A stretch of 49,336 nt of DNA from Lachnospiraceae bacterium. GTDB lineage: Bacteria > Bacillota > Clostridia > Lachnospirales > Lachnospiraceae. This document shows, in pieces, positions 1 to 6,472 of the stretch. The notes beneath the pieces are model-generated. The model saw nothing but the letters and a program-made list of their open reading frames with translations. It did no database searches and had not been told where the DNA came from. Location of the stretch: positions 1 through 49,336 of the forward strand of contig JAGAOO010000064.1 in NCBI GenBank assembly GCA_017623675.1, given 5' to 3'. Position numbers and translations under genes: made by a program. Each line of letters starts with the position of its first letter. Within the stretch, counting starts at the first letter, position 1.

Positions 1-444
1 CTGCTCGGTGCTGTCCGTTTCTTCTTCCGGTTCTTCCTCGGCTACCAGTGTTCTTACGATTACATTGACCGTTCTCTTTGAATCTCCGGCAATGACTGTC
101 ATGGTGGCTGTGCCATTTTTGACAGCTGTTACTTTTCCATTCTCATCAATGGACGCTACTGAATCATCGCTGCTTGTATATTCCAGTTTACCTTCATAAT
201 CGGTATCAACCGTAAGGCTTTTACTCTCTCCGGCTTCCAGATAAAATGCTACGTTAAAACGTTCCTGTTCAATGTTAAGTGTTACAGGTTCAGACATTAC
301 TTCTTTATCTGCTTCTGTTGAAACCTTCGCTACTATATCCTCGGTGGTATCTTCCGGTTCTGTTTGACTGCCACAACCAACCGTCATGAATGCCATTGTC
401 GTTATTAAAATTCCTGTTATGATTTTCTTTCCCATCTGCTTCAT
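1..444 (-). CDS. Lipoprotein with BIG2-type Ig-like domain (partial, runs off the left edge)
   Basis: The minus strand is open from an ATG at 444 to the window edge (148 codons, no stop reached). A GGGAGGG ribosome site precedes the ATG. The N-terminus is MKQMGKKIITGILITT, then a hydrophobic stretch and a lipobox-like TVGC, so it should be exported and lipid-anchored at Cys24. After an acidic linker, residues about 50-135 carry bacterial Ig-like (BIG2) features: a YTSSDDSVASID block followed by GKVTAVKNGTATMTV. An acidic EEEPEEETDS linker follows at the edge. Such proteins are extracellular adhesion or cell-wall components; the specific role is unknown. The distal domains are outside the window. 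Confidence 0.85.
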   Translation of the reverse strand, partial: MKQMGKKIITGILITTMAFMTVGCGSQTEPEDTTEDIVAKVSTEADKEVMSEPVTLNIEQERFNVAFYLEAGESKSLTVDTDYEGKLEYTSSDDSVASIDENGKVTAVKNGTATMTVIAGDSKRTVNVIVRTLVAEEEPEEETDSTEQ

Positions 445-515
445 TGTAATCCCTCCCTGCTTTTTCTTTTATTCTATCATGCAGTGCTGCCAAAGTATGG
501 CAGATTATAAATTTC

Positions 516-544
516 TTGCACAAAATCTGTTGCTGTGATAATAT
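516..544 (+). promoter_or_regulatory. Promoter of the putative antitoxin RNA
   Basis: TTGCAC (516-521), a 17-base spacer and TAATAT (539-544), with a TG one base upstream of the -10 (extended -10). Near-consensus sigma-A promoter pointing at the convergent terminator at 597-636. No open reading frame with a ribosome site follows it, so a short non-coding RNA is the simplest product. Confidence 0.7.
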
Positions 545-550
545 ACTTAT

Positions 551-636
551 ACAGGGTGGTACTAAGTTGCACCCCTTGCAAATGACGTTTATTTACAAAA
601 TAATCCGCCTTTGGCAGAGGGGCGGATTATTTTTTG
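551..636 (+). ncRNA. Candidate RatA-like antisense antitoxin RNA
   Basis: Predicted transcript of about 86 nt, from a start 6-7 bases after the -10 at 539-544 to the U-tract at 630-635. It folds a 5' hairpin from GGGTG near 554 with CACCCC near 571, then the terminator. It runs against the 32-residue toxin gene on the minus strand, and its 3' end overlaps the toxin stop codon (627-629) inside the terminator stem. In TxpA/RatA of Bacillus subtilis the antitoxin RNA pairs with the 3' end of the toxin mRNA in this convergent layout. The RNA is inferred from promoter and terminator only. Confidence 0.5.
597..636. terminator. Bidirectional terminator shared by toxin mRNA and antisense RNA
   Basis: Arms AATAATCCGCC (599-609) and GGCGGATTATT (621-631) form an 11-bp perfect stem with an 11-base loop. 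A T-run follows on the plus strand (630-635), and TTATTTTG on the minus strand. The toxin stop codon is in the right arm. Confidence 0.8.
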
Positions 637-725
637 TTCTTCTTATCAGAACTTATCTTATAGACAAGACCTATGAGTGCCACTAAAAACAATCCGATTT
701 GGATCAAGTTCTCATATGTAACCAT
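627..725 (-). CDS. Small hydrophobic toxin, TxpA/holin-like type I toxin family
   Basis: A 32-residue peptide, MVTYENLIQIGLFLVALIGL followed by VYKISSDKKNKK. It has one membrane segment (residues 8-23) and a lysine-rich C-terminus, the pattern of the putative holin-like toxin family that includes TxpA. GGGGGAG stands six bases before the ATG at 725; the ATG at 731 would touch the ribosome site, so 725 is chosen. A promoter (771-799) precedes it and a convergent antisense transcript overlaps its 3' end. Known members insert in the membrane and halt growth when antisense repression is lost. Toxicity here is inferred from family likeness. Confidence 0.7.
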   Translation of the reverse strand: MVTYENLIQIGLFLVALIGLVYKISSDKKNKK

Positions 726-770
726 AGGCATCTCCCCCTTTCTCAAGGGGTCAACCGTTCCCACAGTTAT

Positions 771-799
771 ATTATAGCAAATATCACATTTCATGAGAA
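771..799 (-). promoter_or_regulatory. Promoter of the small toxin gene
   Basis: On the minus strand, TTCTCA (799-794), a 17-base spacer and TATAAT (776-771), with TG as extended -10. The start would be near 764, giving a leader of about 39 bases before the toxin ATG. Confidence 0.65.
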
Positions 800-888
800 T
801 GGGAAAACTCAATTTCTTTTGTGGATTTCTGGCTTTCAAAAAGGTCATTTTCAGTTGTGGTTGTGGATAATTAAAGTATTCTTTCCAT

Positions 889-938
889 CAAAAAAACACT
901 CCTGTCTTCACAATGAAACCGACTTCAAGTGTTTTTTT
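889..938 (-). terminator. Probable terminator of the GHKL/STAS-like operon
   Basis: Downstream of the membrane-protein stop (959), the minus strand has AACACT, an inner region with its own small TTCA/TGAA hairpin, then AGTGTTTTTTT. The stem is short and interrupted, but the seven-T tract and the position fit an intrinsic terminator. Confidence 0.5.
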
Positions 939-958
939 ATTACGGATATTCTTAATTA

Positions 959-1432
959 CTATTCCTTTGGTCCTTTATATATAATTTTTTCACCTTTATA
1001 TTTCTTAATAATAATATCGTATATTTCTTCGATACTTTTATTTAGATCGGCATTAAAGATTACAAAATCATCATTCGACATTGAACCAGTTTTCATTACC
1101 AATTTATCTTCTAATGCTTGCAATTTAAAACACAAATAATTGTAATATTTTTTATCTTTATACTTATAAAATAGAGAGGCATGTCTTATCTCATTTAATA
1201 TATCTACTAATTTATCCGTATCACTTAAAATATCATTTCCATAATGAATAAAATTTCTTGCTTCTGGAATTTTTGTCATCAAAAAATCTTTATAAACATC
1301 TTTTAAGAGCTCCGATTCTAAATTTGTTTTATTAATTCTAATATTCCAAAAATATTCGAACACTGCAGTTCCAATGGATATTAAAAGTGCTAAAATTGAT
1401 AACCAAACCTCTAGTCTCATACTGTACCCCAT
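959..1432 (-). CDS. Membrane-anchored protein of unknown function, third gene of the GHKL/STAS-like operon
   Basis: 157 residues if started at 1432. One N-terminal membrane segment (about residues 8-28, LSILALLISIGTAVFEYFW) is followed by a charged, helical cytoplasmic domain with no motif I recognise. The ATG at 1432 begins one base after the STAS-like stop (1434-1436) but has a poor ribosome site. A second ATG at 1420 has GGGG six bases upstream and may be the real start; it removes only four residues. The tight spacing makes it a likely effector or membrane partner of the two upstream genes. It is not related by eye to any toxin or pore family I know. Confidence 0.75.
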   Translation of the reverse strand: MGYSMRLEVWLSILALLISIGTAVFEYFWNIRINKTNLESELLKDVYKDFLMTKIPEARNFIHYGNDILSDTDKLVDILNEIRHASLFYKYKDKKYYNYLCFKLQALEDKLVMKTGSMSNDDFVIFNADLNKSIEEIYDIIIKKYKGEKIIYKGPKE

Positions 1433-1433
1433 A

Positions 1434-1715
1434 CTAATATATATTCTTCTTTATACTGTAAACCAATTCAGGTGTTCCTGCAACAATATCTACTTGCTTT
1501 TCAATACCTGCATAGCCAATATTTTTTACAATTTCAGCAAAAAAGCCCTGAACAAATGAGGATGCTATTTTTTCTATTTGTGTTGGAAAAACTATCATAA
1601 TCTTATCATCATAATTAATATTATCCTTAACTTGCTTATCATAAATCATCTTTCCATATGGGAAACCAGCAAGTCTCGTATCTGATTTATCAAATTTTAA
1701 TTCTATTCTATTCAT
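1434..1715 (-). CDS. STAS-like domain protein (DUF4325-type)
   Basis: 93 residues. GGGAGG precedes the ATG at 1715, which lies inside the 3' end of the ATPase gene (8-base overlap), so the two are translationally coupled. The central stretch IMIVFPTQIEKIASSFVQGF followed by FAEIV matches the STAS-like fold of the DUF4325 type: a hydrophobic strand, a serine pair at the position where anti-sigma antagonists are phosphorylated, then a helix. In SpoIIAA/RsbV systems such a domain binds a GHKL kinase and switches partners after phosphorylation. Here no sigma factor is nearby and a membrane protein follows. The family call is from pattern recognition. Confidence 0.7.
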   Translation of the reverse strand: MNRIELKFDKSDTRLAGFPYGKMIYDKQVKDNINYDDKIMIVFPTQIEKIASSFVQGFFAEIVKNIGYAGIEKQVDIVAGTPELVYSIKKNIY

Positions 1716-2862
1716 TTTTTTCCTCCCTTTTCATAACAAAATTCAAATTATATGCAGTACCAGGAAAATAAATCAAACAATTTGTTACTATTTGCTCATC
1801 TGGAATATCAGTTAAATAGTTTCTATCTTTATTAAATCCTAACCAATTATCTCTATCATATTCTATAAGTTTTCTTATAAAAAATACACTTCTTCTACCG
1901 CTTATCATATAACATGTATCTGTGTCTGCTTTATCCTGTAATGTTTTAATTAGTTTTGTTAAACCTGTTCCTCCAGATTCTTCATATTCTAATCTACCAG
2001 ATATTTTATCTTGCAGAGCAGTGATGTTATAAAAATCTTCCTCCGTGTAATTCTTACAAAAAAATTTCTTATGATAGTAAAGTGCTCTTTTTACTAAATC
2101 ATACCTATCCGTATCAATTCTATTTGTATTCAGTTTGTTCTTTATACCATCACCAAGTAGATTATCAGAAAAATTAAGGACTGCTATATTAATACCATAA
2201 AATTGTCCTTCCTGTCTAATTTCCCGTTCTTCTTTAATGTGGTCACTAGTAATATCAATATCCAACAAGCAATCAGAATCTCCATGTTCACATGCATTTC
2301 CTACTAATTCAGCAATAACTTCCGATACCTGATCTCTATACTCTTCTACAATATCGAAAACTTTTAAAAAGGAATCTAATTCCTTAAATAAATTTCCCAA
2401 ATAATTATTATCACTTGAATTTTCACCTCTGATTAATCGTCTAAAATGATTTCCATATATATCCATCATAAATCTGCTTGGATACATTTTGGCTTTCTCA
2501 TTATCCATACTATTTAACAATAATAATGGCGACGAAAAAACGCCTTGTGTCAGGATATCATCTTCGGGTTTCCAAAACACATAAACTCTATGATGATATG
2601 TATTAATCAAATAATAACATATACATTCAAAAATAACATATGATAATTTATCTGTAATTAGTACCTCGCCAAATTGAAAAACTATTGGAACTTTGATTCC
2701 TTTATACTTTTTATGGACAGAATTAACAAAAGCAATTATTTTATCGATTGTTTCACCAGAAAAAACTCCACTTCTATCCCTAAAAATTACCGCCGATGCT
2801 GTTAGTTTAACAGATACTGTTCTTTTTGAATTTTTCTCAAATAGTTTATTAAGATTTTTCAC
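1708..2862 (-). CDS. GHKL-type ATPase (histidine-kinase/anti-sigma-like ATP-binding protein)
   Basis: 384 residues from a GTG at 2862, preceded by GAAAGGAG nine bases upstream. Residues 1-165 have no domain I recognise. The GHKL fold is clear in the second half: N-box AELVGNACEHG at 184-194, a D-x-G type loop FSDNLLGDG near 231-239, and the second glycine box EESGGTGLTKL at 294-304. No dimerisation and phosphoacceptor-histidine domain, receiver or membrane segment is visible. It is therefore closer to anti-sigma kinases (SpoIIAB/RsbW) or MutL/Hsp90-like ATPases than to a sensor kinase. It is the first gene of an operon with the STAS-like and membrane genes, and has its own promoter at 2890-2919. 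Confidence 0.8.
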   Translation of the reverse strand: MKNLNKLFEKNSKRTVSVKLTASAVIFRDRSGVFSGETIDKIIAFVNSVHKKYKGIKVPIVFQFGEVLITDKLSYVIFECICYYLINTYHHRVYVFWKPEDDILTQGVFSSPLLLLNSMDNEKAKMYPSRFMMDIYGNHFRRLIRGENSSDNNYLGNLFKELDSFLKVFDIVEEYRDQVSEVIAELVGNACEHGDSDCLLDIDITSDHIKEEREIRQEGQFYGINIAVLNFSDNLLGDGIKNKLNTNRIDTDRYDLVKRALYYHKKFFCKNYTEEDFYNITALQDKISGRLEYEESGGTGLTKLIKTLQDKADTDTCYMISGRRSVFFIRKLIEYDRDNWLGFNKDRNYLTDIPDEQIVTNCLIYFPGTAYNLNFVMKREEKNE

Positions 2863-2889
2863 TCGAATAAACTCCTTTCATTTGAGTAA

Positions 2890-2919
2890 ATTATATCTCA
2901 AGAACGATTTAATTGTAAA
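2890..2919 (-). promoter_or_regulatory. Promoter of the GHKL/STAS-like/membrane operon
   Basis: Minus strand TTTACA (2919-2914), 18-base spacer, TATAAT (2895-2890), about 28 bases before the GTG start. The remaining gap to 3115 is A/T-rich and shows no gene. Confidence 0.65.
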
Positions 2920-3115
2920 TACATTTTTACTTAAATTGATAATGCAGTCCTATTATCTCCAAAATGCAAACAATCACTATCATCTGCAGAAAAATTAACA
3001 AAAGACTATAAACACTGTCCGCATAACAGAAATTGATAAATCCATCTATGTGATACAATATATTGTTCAATACCTCATACATTTCTCTGCTCCTTCCTTC
3101 TAAAGTATATCCTGC

Positions 3116-4759
3116 TTACTGCTGAATAAACTCCAGTCCTACTCCTTCCCCATTCACATATATGACCTGGCACAGGAAGCTGCACTGGGTATCTATCTGG
3201 GAGGTACAACTGCTTACCGATGCTGCAGCAATCAGCCCATTTCCTGAAACAGAATAGTTATACCATCCATCCGATGATCGTGTGATTAAGTGAACTGCTA
3301 CCGGCTGTCCTGCGAACTTATTCATGATTGCTATAACCTGACTGCCTGTATATATCTGTCCATGGTATCCGCTTAAGGATGGTGTCAAGGATGCTATCAC
3401 ACCGGAAGTCTGCTGTTCCTCAGTGTCCGGTGCTTCTGTTGCCGGAGGTTCTGTTACCGGTGCCTGTGTGCCAACGTAATCTTCCAGATGCTTAAGACCA
3501 TTTTCTGTATTCGGAATACGTTCCGTACTCTCGCTTGCCGGTGTTTCCGTTGTAGCCTCTGTGGCAGCTTCCGTCTGCGGTTCTACTATTATATCTGTTG
3601 CGGTTGCTGCCTGCTCCTTGGCCAACATCAGCCGAATCCTTGTCGTCCCCGAAAAATTCATTCTTGGAAACGATTCTACTGCCACTTCCAAATAGTTATC
3701 CTTCTGTTTCTGTTCCAGTGTTGTTGCCAATGCAAAACCAAAGATAACCGAAATTAGGATGATGCTGCCTGCCATGATCTTATTCTTTGAAATCTTTTTT
3801 GGTAACTGTGGTACCCGGAACGGTACTATTTTTCGTTTCTTCTTTGCTTCCGGCACTGGCACAACATACCCTTGCACTAAATCCTGATAGGCCTCTGAAG
3901 TAATGAATAAGTCCGGCTGCACTGGCACAAACCAGACCCGGACTTTATCGGAACTATATTTCTTTTTCAATATCGGCTTTTCTTCATCCGGAACAAAAGT
4001 AAATGCCAGAATGATTTCACCGGGGAATTCCCGAAGTTGCTTTAATCTCGCTCCAAGCCCTTGTATCCGATATGGTTTACCGTCTACAACCAGAATCTTA
4101 ATCTGACACTGCTTCCATATTGTATAGCATCTTTCATCTGCGATTCCCAAATCAAAGACCGTATACGGACTGTTTTCATCAATCTGATTATGATTGTAAA
4201 TGACACCACCCCACTGGTAACTGTCTTCGGCTAATTCATCCCAGCCATAATGCATTGCCAGGCATCGGAATACATCCCCACGCTCCGTTACGGATACTTC
4301 CTGATTCTGTTTCCGGATATGTGCAGCCAGATGCATGGAAAGGGCTGTCGTTCCTGCCCCGTTGGTCAGTCCGGCAACCGCTATCCATGTATGATTCAAG
4401 GATTCCATATCATCTGCCTGTTGAATCCATGCTCTTACTATTTCCTGAATATCCCTTCTGCAGCGATTGATTACATCATAGTTTTCTTTTCGAATAAATG
4501 TATCAGTCATTCCTTCATTTTCCACGATTAATAGTACAGGAATATTTCTCATGACCCGCATGGATGCAGCTGCAGCTTCCCATGTATCATTTCTAATCGC
4601 TGCCTCTTCTACTATCAAATGCGTTACAGTTGACAAATGTTTCAACTCTTGCTGGAACAGCACCTGCATATCCTGATTTCCTATTTGCTTAACATGAATT
4701 TCTTCTCGTAGTGTTGCCAGCTCCTCAATATGCTCTGCATCTGTTAAATATAAGATCAT
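3116..4759 (-). CDS. TadZ/CpaE-like protein with degenerate P-loop, membrane segment and external domain
   Basis: 547 residues; AGGAGG precedes the ATG at 4759, three bases after the upstream stop. The order is: a receiver-like domain (1-115), a ParA/MinD-like domain starting near 127 with VAGLTNGAGTTALSMHLAAH, a basic stretch (KKKRKIVPF), one membrane helix (about 332-350, MAGSIILISVIFGFALA), a Thr/Glu/Pro-rich spacer (about 390-445) and a C-terminal domain of about 100 residues that should lie outside. The P-loop has GAGTT where ParA proteins have GKT, so the nucleotide-binding lysine is missing. Receiver plus deviant ParA domain is the TadZ/CpaE plan. As the last gene of the transfer cluster it may localise the secretion apparatus; this is inference. 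Confidence 0.75.
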   Translation of the reverse strand: MILYLTDAEHIEELATLREEIHVKQIGNQDMQVLFQQELKHLSTVTHLIVEEAAIRNDTWEAAAASMRVMRNIPVLLIVENEGMTDTFIRKENYDVINRCRRDIQEIVRAWIQQADDMESLNHTWIAVAGLTNGAGTTALSMHLAAHIRKQNQEVSVTERGDVFRCLAMHYGWDELAEDSYQWGGVIYNHNQIDENSPYTVFDLGIADERCYTIWKQCQIKILVVDGKPYRIQGLGARLKQLREFPGEIILAFTFVPDEEKPILKKKYSSDKVRVWFVPVQPDLFITSEAYQDLVQGYVVPVPEAKKKRKIVPFRVPQLPKKISKNKIMAGSIILISVIFGFALATTLEQKQKDNYLEVAVESFPRMNFSGTTRIRLMLAKEQAATATDIIVEPQTEAATEATTETPASESTERIPNTENGLKHLEDYVGTQAPVTEPPATEAPDTEEQQTSGVIASLTPSLSGYHGQIYTGSQVIAIMNKFAGQPVAVHLITRSSDGWYNYSVSGNGLIAAASVSSCTSQIDTQCSFLCQVIYVNGEGVGLEFIQQ

Positions 4760-4761
4760 CT

Positions 4762-5076
4762 TTATTCCTCCTTCCTCTGCTTATATAAATAGCGTTGCTG
4801 TTCCCGGAAAAACCGCAACGCCAGACAAACATGATCCACGCCGGAAAGATTTGTAACAGATGAACGGGTCACCATTGCAATTACTCCTGTTTCTCCAAAG
4901 ATCAAAGCAACAACTACATATATCCTCTGATCACAGATAAGCCAAAGCATCAGTGCTACAAAAACGATTCCCAATGTTCCCCAGATTGCTCTTCTCAATT
5001 CTTTTTTTCCAAATCCTTCGAACCATTCCGTTTCTGCTTTCATTCCTCTCGGAATAAAAAGTCGTTCTTCCTTCAT
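4762..5076 (-). CDS. PrgI/VirB3-like type IV secretion membrane protein
   Basis: 104 residues with two adjacent membrane helices (about 30-50 and 52-70), a short positively charged N-terminus with IPRGM, and a basic C-terminus. AAGGAGG precedes the ATG. Size, double helix and place between a VirB6-like gene and the end of a transfer cluster match the PrgI/VirB3 group, inner-membrane partners of the VirB4 ATPase. No VirB4 gene follows in this window. The call rests on topology and context. Confidence 0.65.
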   Translation of the reverse strand: MKEERLFIPRGMKAETEWFEGFGKKELRRAIWGTLGIVFVALMLWLICDQRIYVVVALIFGETGVIAMVTRSSVTNLSGVDHVCLALRFFREQQRYLYKQRKEE

Positions 5077-5089
5077 TATGACCTCCTTT

Positions 5090-5308
5090 CTACCATCCGG
5101 TTTTAAAATACCGCATTAAGACCTGCGGAATATCATAAACACAAACTGTTAAAATCAAGGCAATCAGAGCTGTTTTTTTCTGCTTTTTATATACTTGTGG
5201 CTGGTCTTCCTGATCTCGTTCTTTAATACAGCAAAGAATGAAACGCAGAGTCAACCCCAATTGCGTAACAAGAATCAATGCATCTATTAAATCCTTTAAT
5301 GTATCCAT
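5090..5308 (-). CDS. Small two-helix membrane protein of the transfer cluster
   Basis: 72 residues from the ATG at 5308, one base after the upstream stop (5310-5312). A GTG at 5320 is possible but would overlap the ribosome site AAGGGG. Two hydrophobic segments (about 7-28 and 46-66) are separated by a charged loop. I do not recognise the family. Operon position suggests an accessory subunit of the mating channel. Confidence 0.65.
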   Translation of the reverse strand: MDTLKDLIDALILVTQLGLTLRFILCCIKERDQEDQPQVYKKQKKTALIALILTVCVYDIPQVLMRYFKTGW

Positions 5309-5309
5309 A

Positions 5310-6170
5310 TCAAAGCACACCCCTTAACAGGAAGGAACCCATATAAACTGCCTGCATCACTCTTCCACCACCGCCTTGCTTTGGAACCAAAAACTCACTT
5401 AGAATTCTTGGAGTAGCAAACGCTACAACAATAACTACTATTGCATACACAGCCAACTCTGAAGAGTAGACAATCCTTGATATATCTAATTTCATAATCA
5501 TGAACAATGCCACATTCAACAAAAAGACCTGTATGATGATAGTCAAGACTTCTTTTACAAGTAATTTGGTATACGGCTTAAAAACACCTTGATCGGAATC
5601 TAATAGACCACAACAGGCAAGCGGCATCCCTATTCGTAATAGCCATAGTTCTACTCCATTTTTTATCTGAAAAATCATCAAAATGCCTGCAAGCAGTGCA
5701 AAAACAGGTATTAAAAGGATAAGGGGTGTGTTTCCTGATGATTCTCCCATGAGTCTCAATGCATCATATATTGATTTTCCATCTACTAAACTTAAGCTTG
5801 CCAACAAATCATTTGAAAAATCAAATGCGATATCCAGAATCCAGCTCCAGATAGTAGTAAAACTCATGGATATAACCATAGCTTTGCAAAAATTTGTAAT
5901 CAGTACAAAAATATCTGCATTGGCATCACCATCAGTTTGTAATGCGTACACATCAAATATCTTTTTAATAAACTTTAAGATAATTAAATAGTAAGAATAC
6001 AAAAAAATTGTGTTCCTTACCATTGAAAAGATAGTACCAAACTCATCAAAACGCCGTTGTATATCTAATGACTGTATTAACACTGTTTTATTCAACATCT
6101 CAAAAATCCATGAAATACCCTGGTCGCTGAAAACTACATCCCATATTAAATCTATTAAGATTTTATACAT
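5310..6170 (-). CDS. VirB6/TrbL-like mating-channel membrane protein
   Basis: 286 residues from the ATG at 6170, preceded by GTGGGG eight bases upstream; a GTG at 6179 would add three residues. About six hydrophobic segments are seen, with a polar loop after the second, and a glycine-rich end (PKQGGGGRVMQ). This is the profile of VirB6/TrbL-type polytopic proteins that form the inner-membrane channel of type IV secretion systems. It starts just after the VirB2-like gene and is followed by small membrane genes. Confidence 0.7.
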   Translation of the reverse strand: MYKILIDLIWDVVFSDQGISWIFEMLNKTVLIQSLDIQRRFDEFGTIFSMVRNTIFLYSYYLIILKFIKKIFDVYALQTDGDANADIFVLITNFCKAMVISMSFTTIWSWILDIAFDFSNDLLASLSLVDGKSIYDALRLMGESSGNTPLILLIPVFALLAGILMIFQIKNGVELWLLRIGMPLACCGLLDSDQGVFKPYTKLLVKEVLTIIIQVFLLNVALFMIMKLDISRIVYSSELAVYAIVVIVVAFATPRILSEFLVPKQGGGGRVMQAVYMGSFLLRGVL

Positions 6171-6175
6171 TAAAA

Positions 6176-6472
6176 TCACCCCACAAAATATGACTTAACC
6201 AAATCAAACAATTCCGGAGCCAATACAATAAGGACAAAGATTGCCGCTAAACCAATCTGCCATTTCGTGTACCGCTTCCGTTCCTGCTCCTCTTCCTGTG
6301 ACTTTTTTATACATACAACAATAAAAGTCAAGATGATTATGATACCTCCGATAATCTGAGCTGCACCGATTCCATCATTAAACATATTCTGCAATCCTTG
6401 TCCAAAAATGGAATCTAAAATCTTATTTCCTGTTAAAATTACATTCATCATTACATATGGTGTTATATTCAT
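6176..6472 (-). CDS. VirB2/TrbC-like small membrane protein
   Basis: 98 residues with two membrane helices (about 39-56 and 74-92) around a charged loop rich in Glu, Arg and Lys. Its ATG (6472) overlaps the 3' end of the coupling-protein gene by four bases. In Gram-positive transfer clusters a small two-helix protein between VirD4 and VirB6 genes is usually the VirB2/TrbC-like component. No long signal peptide is apparent. Confidence 0.6.
   Translation of the reverse strand: MNITPYVMMNVILTGNKILDSIFGQGLQNMFNDGIGAAQIIGGIIIILTFIVVCIKKSQEEEQERKRYTKWQIGLAAIFVLIVLAPELFDLVKSYFVG

Noticed and set aside
699-1139. 146-codon plus-strand open frame across the toxin promoter and operon terminator
   Set aside because: It has no ribosome site, crosses two regulatory regions and lies opposite two better genes; its translation has no protein-like pattern.
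2998-3115. Possible end or attachment site between the GHKL operon and the transfer cluster
   Set aside because: No direct repeat, tRNA fragment or transposon-type inverted repeat was found; the spacer is only A/T-rich.
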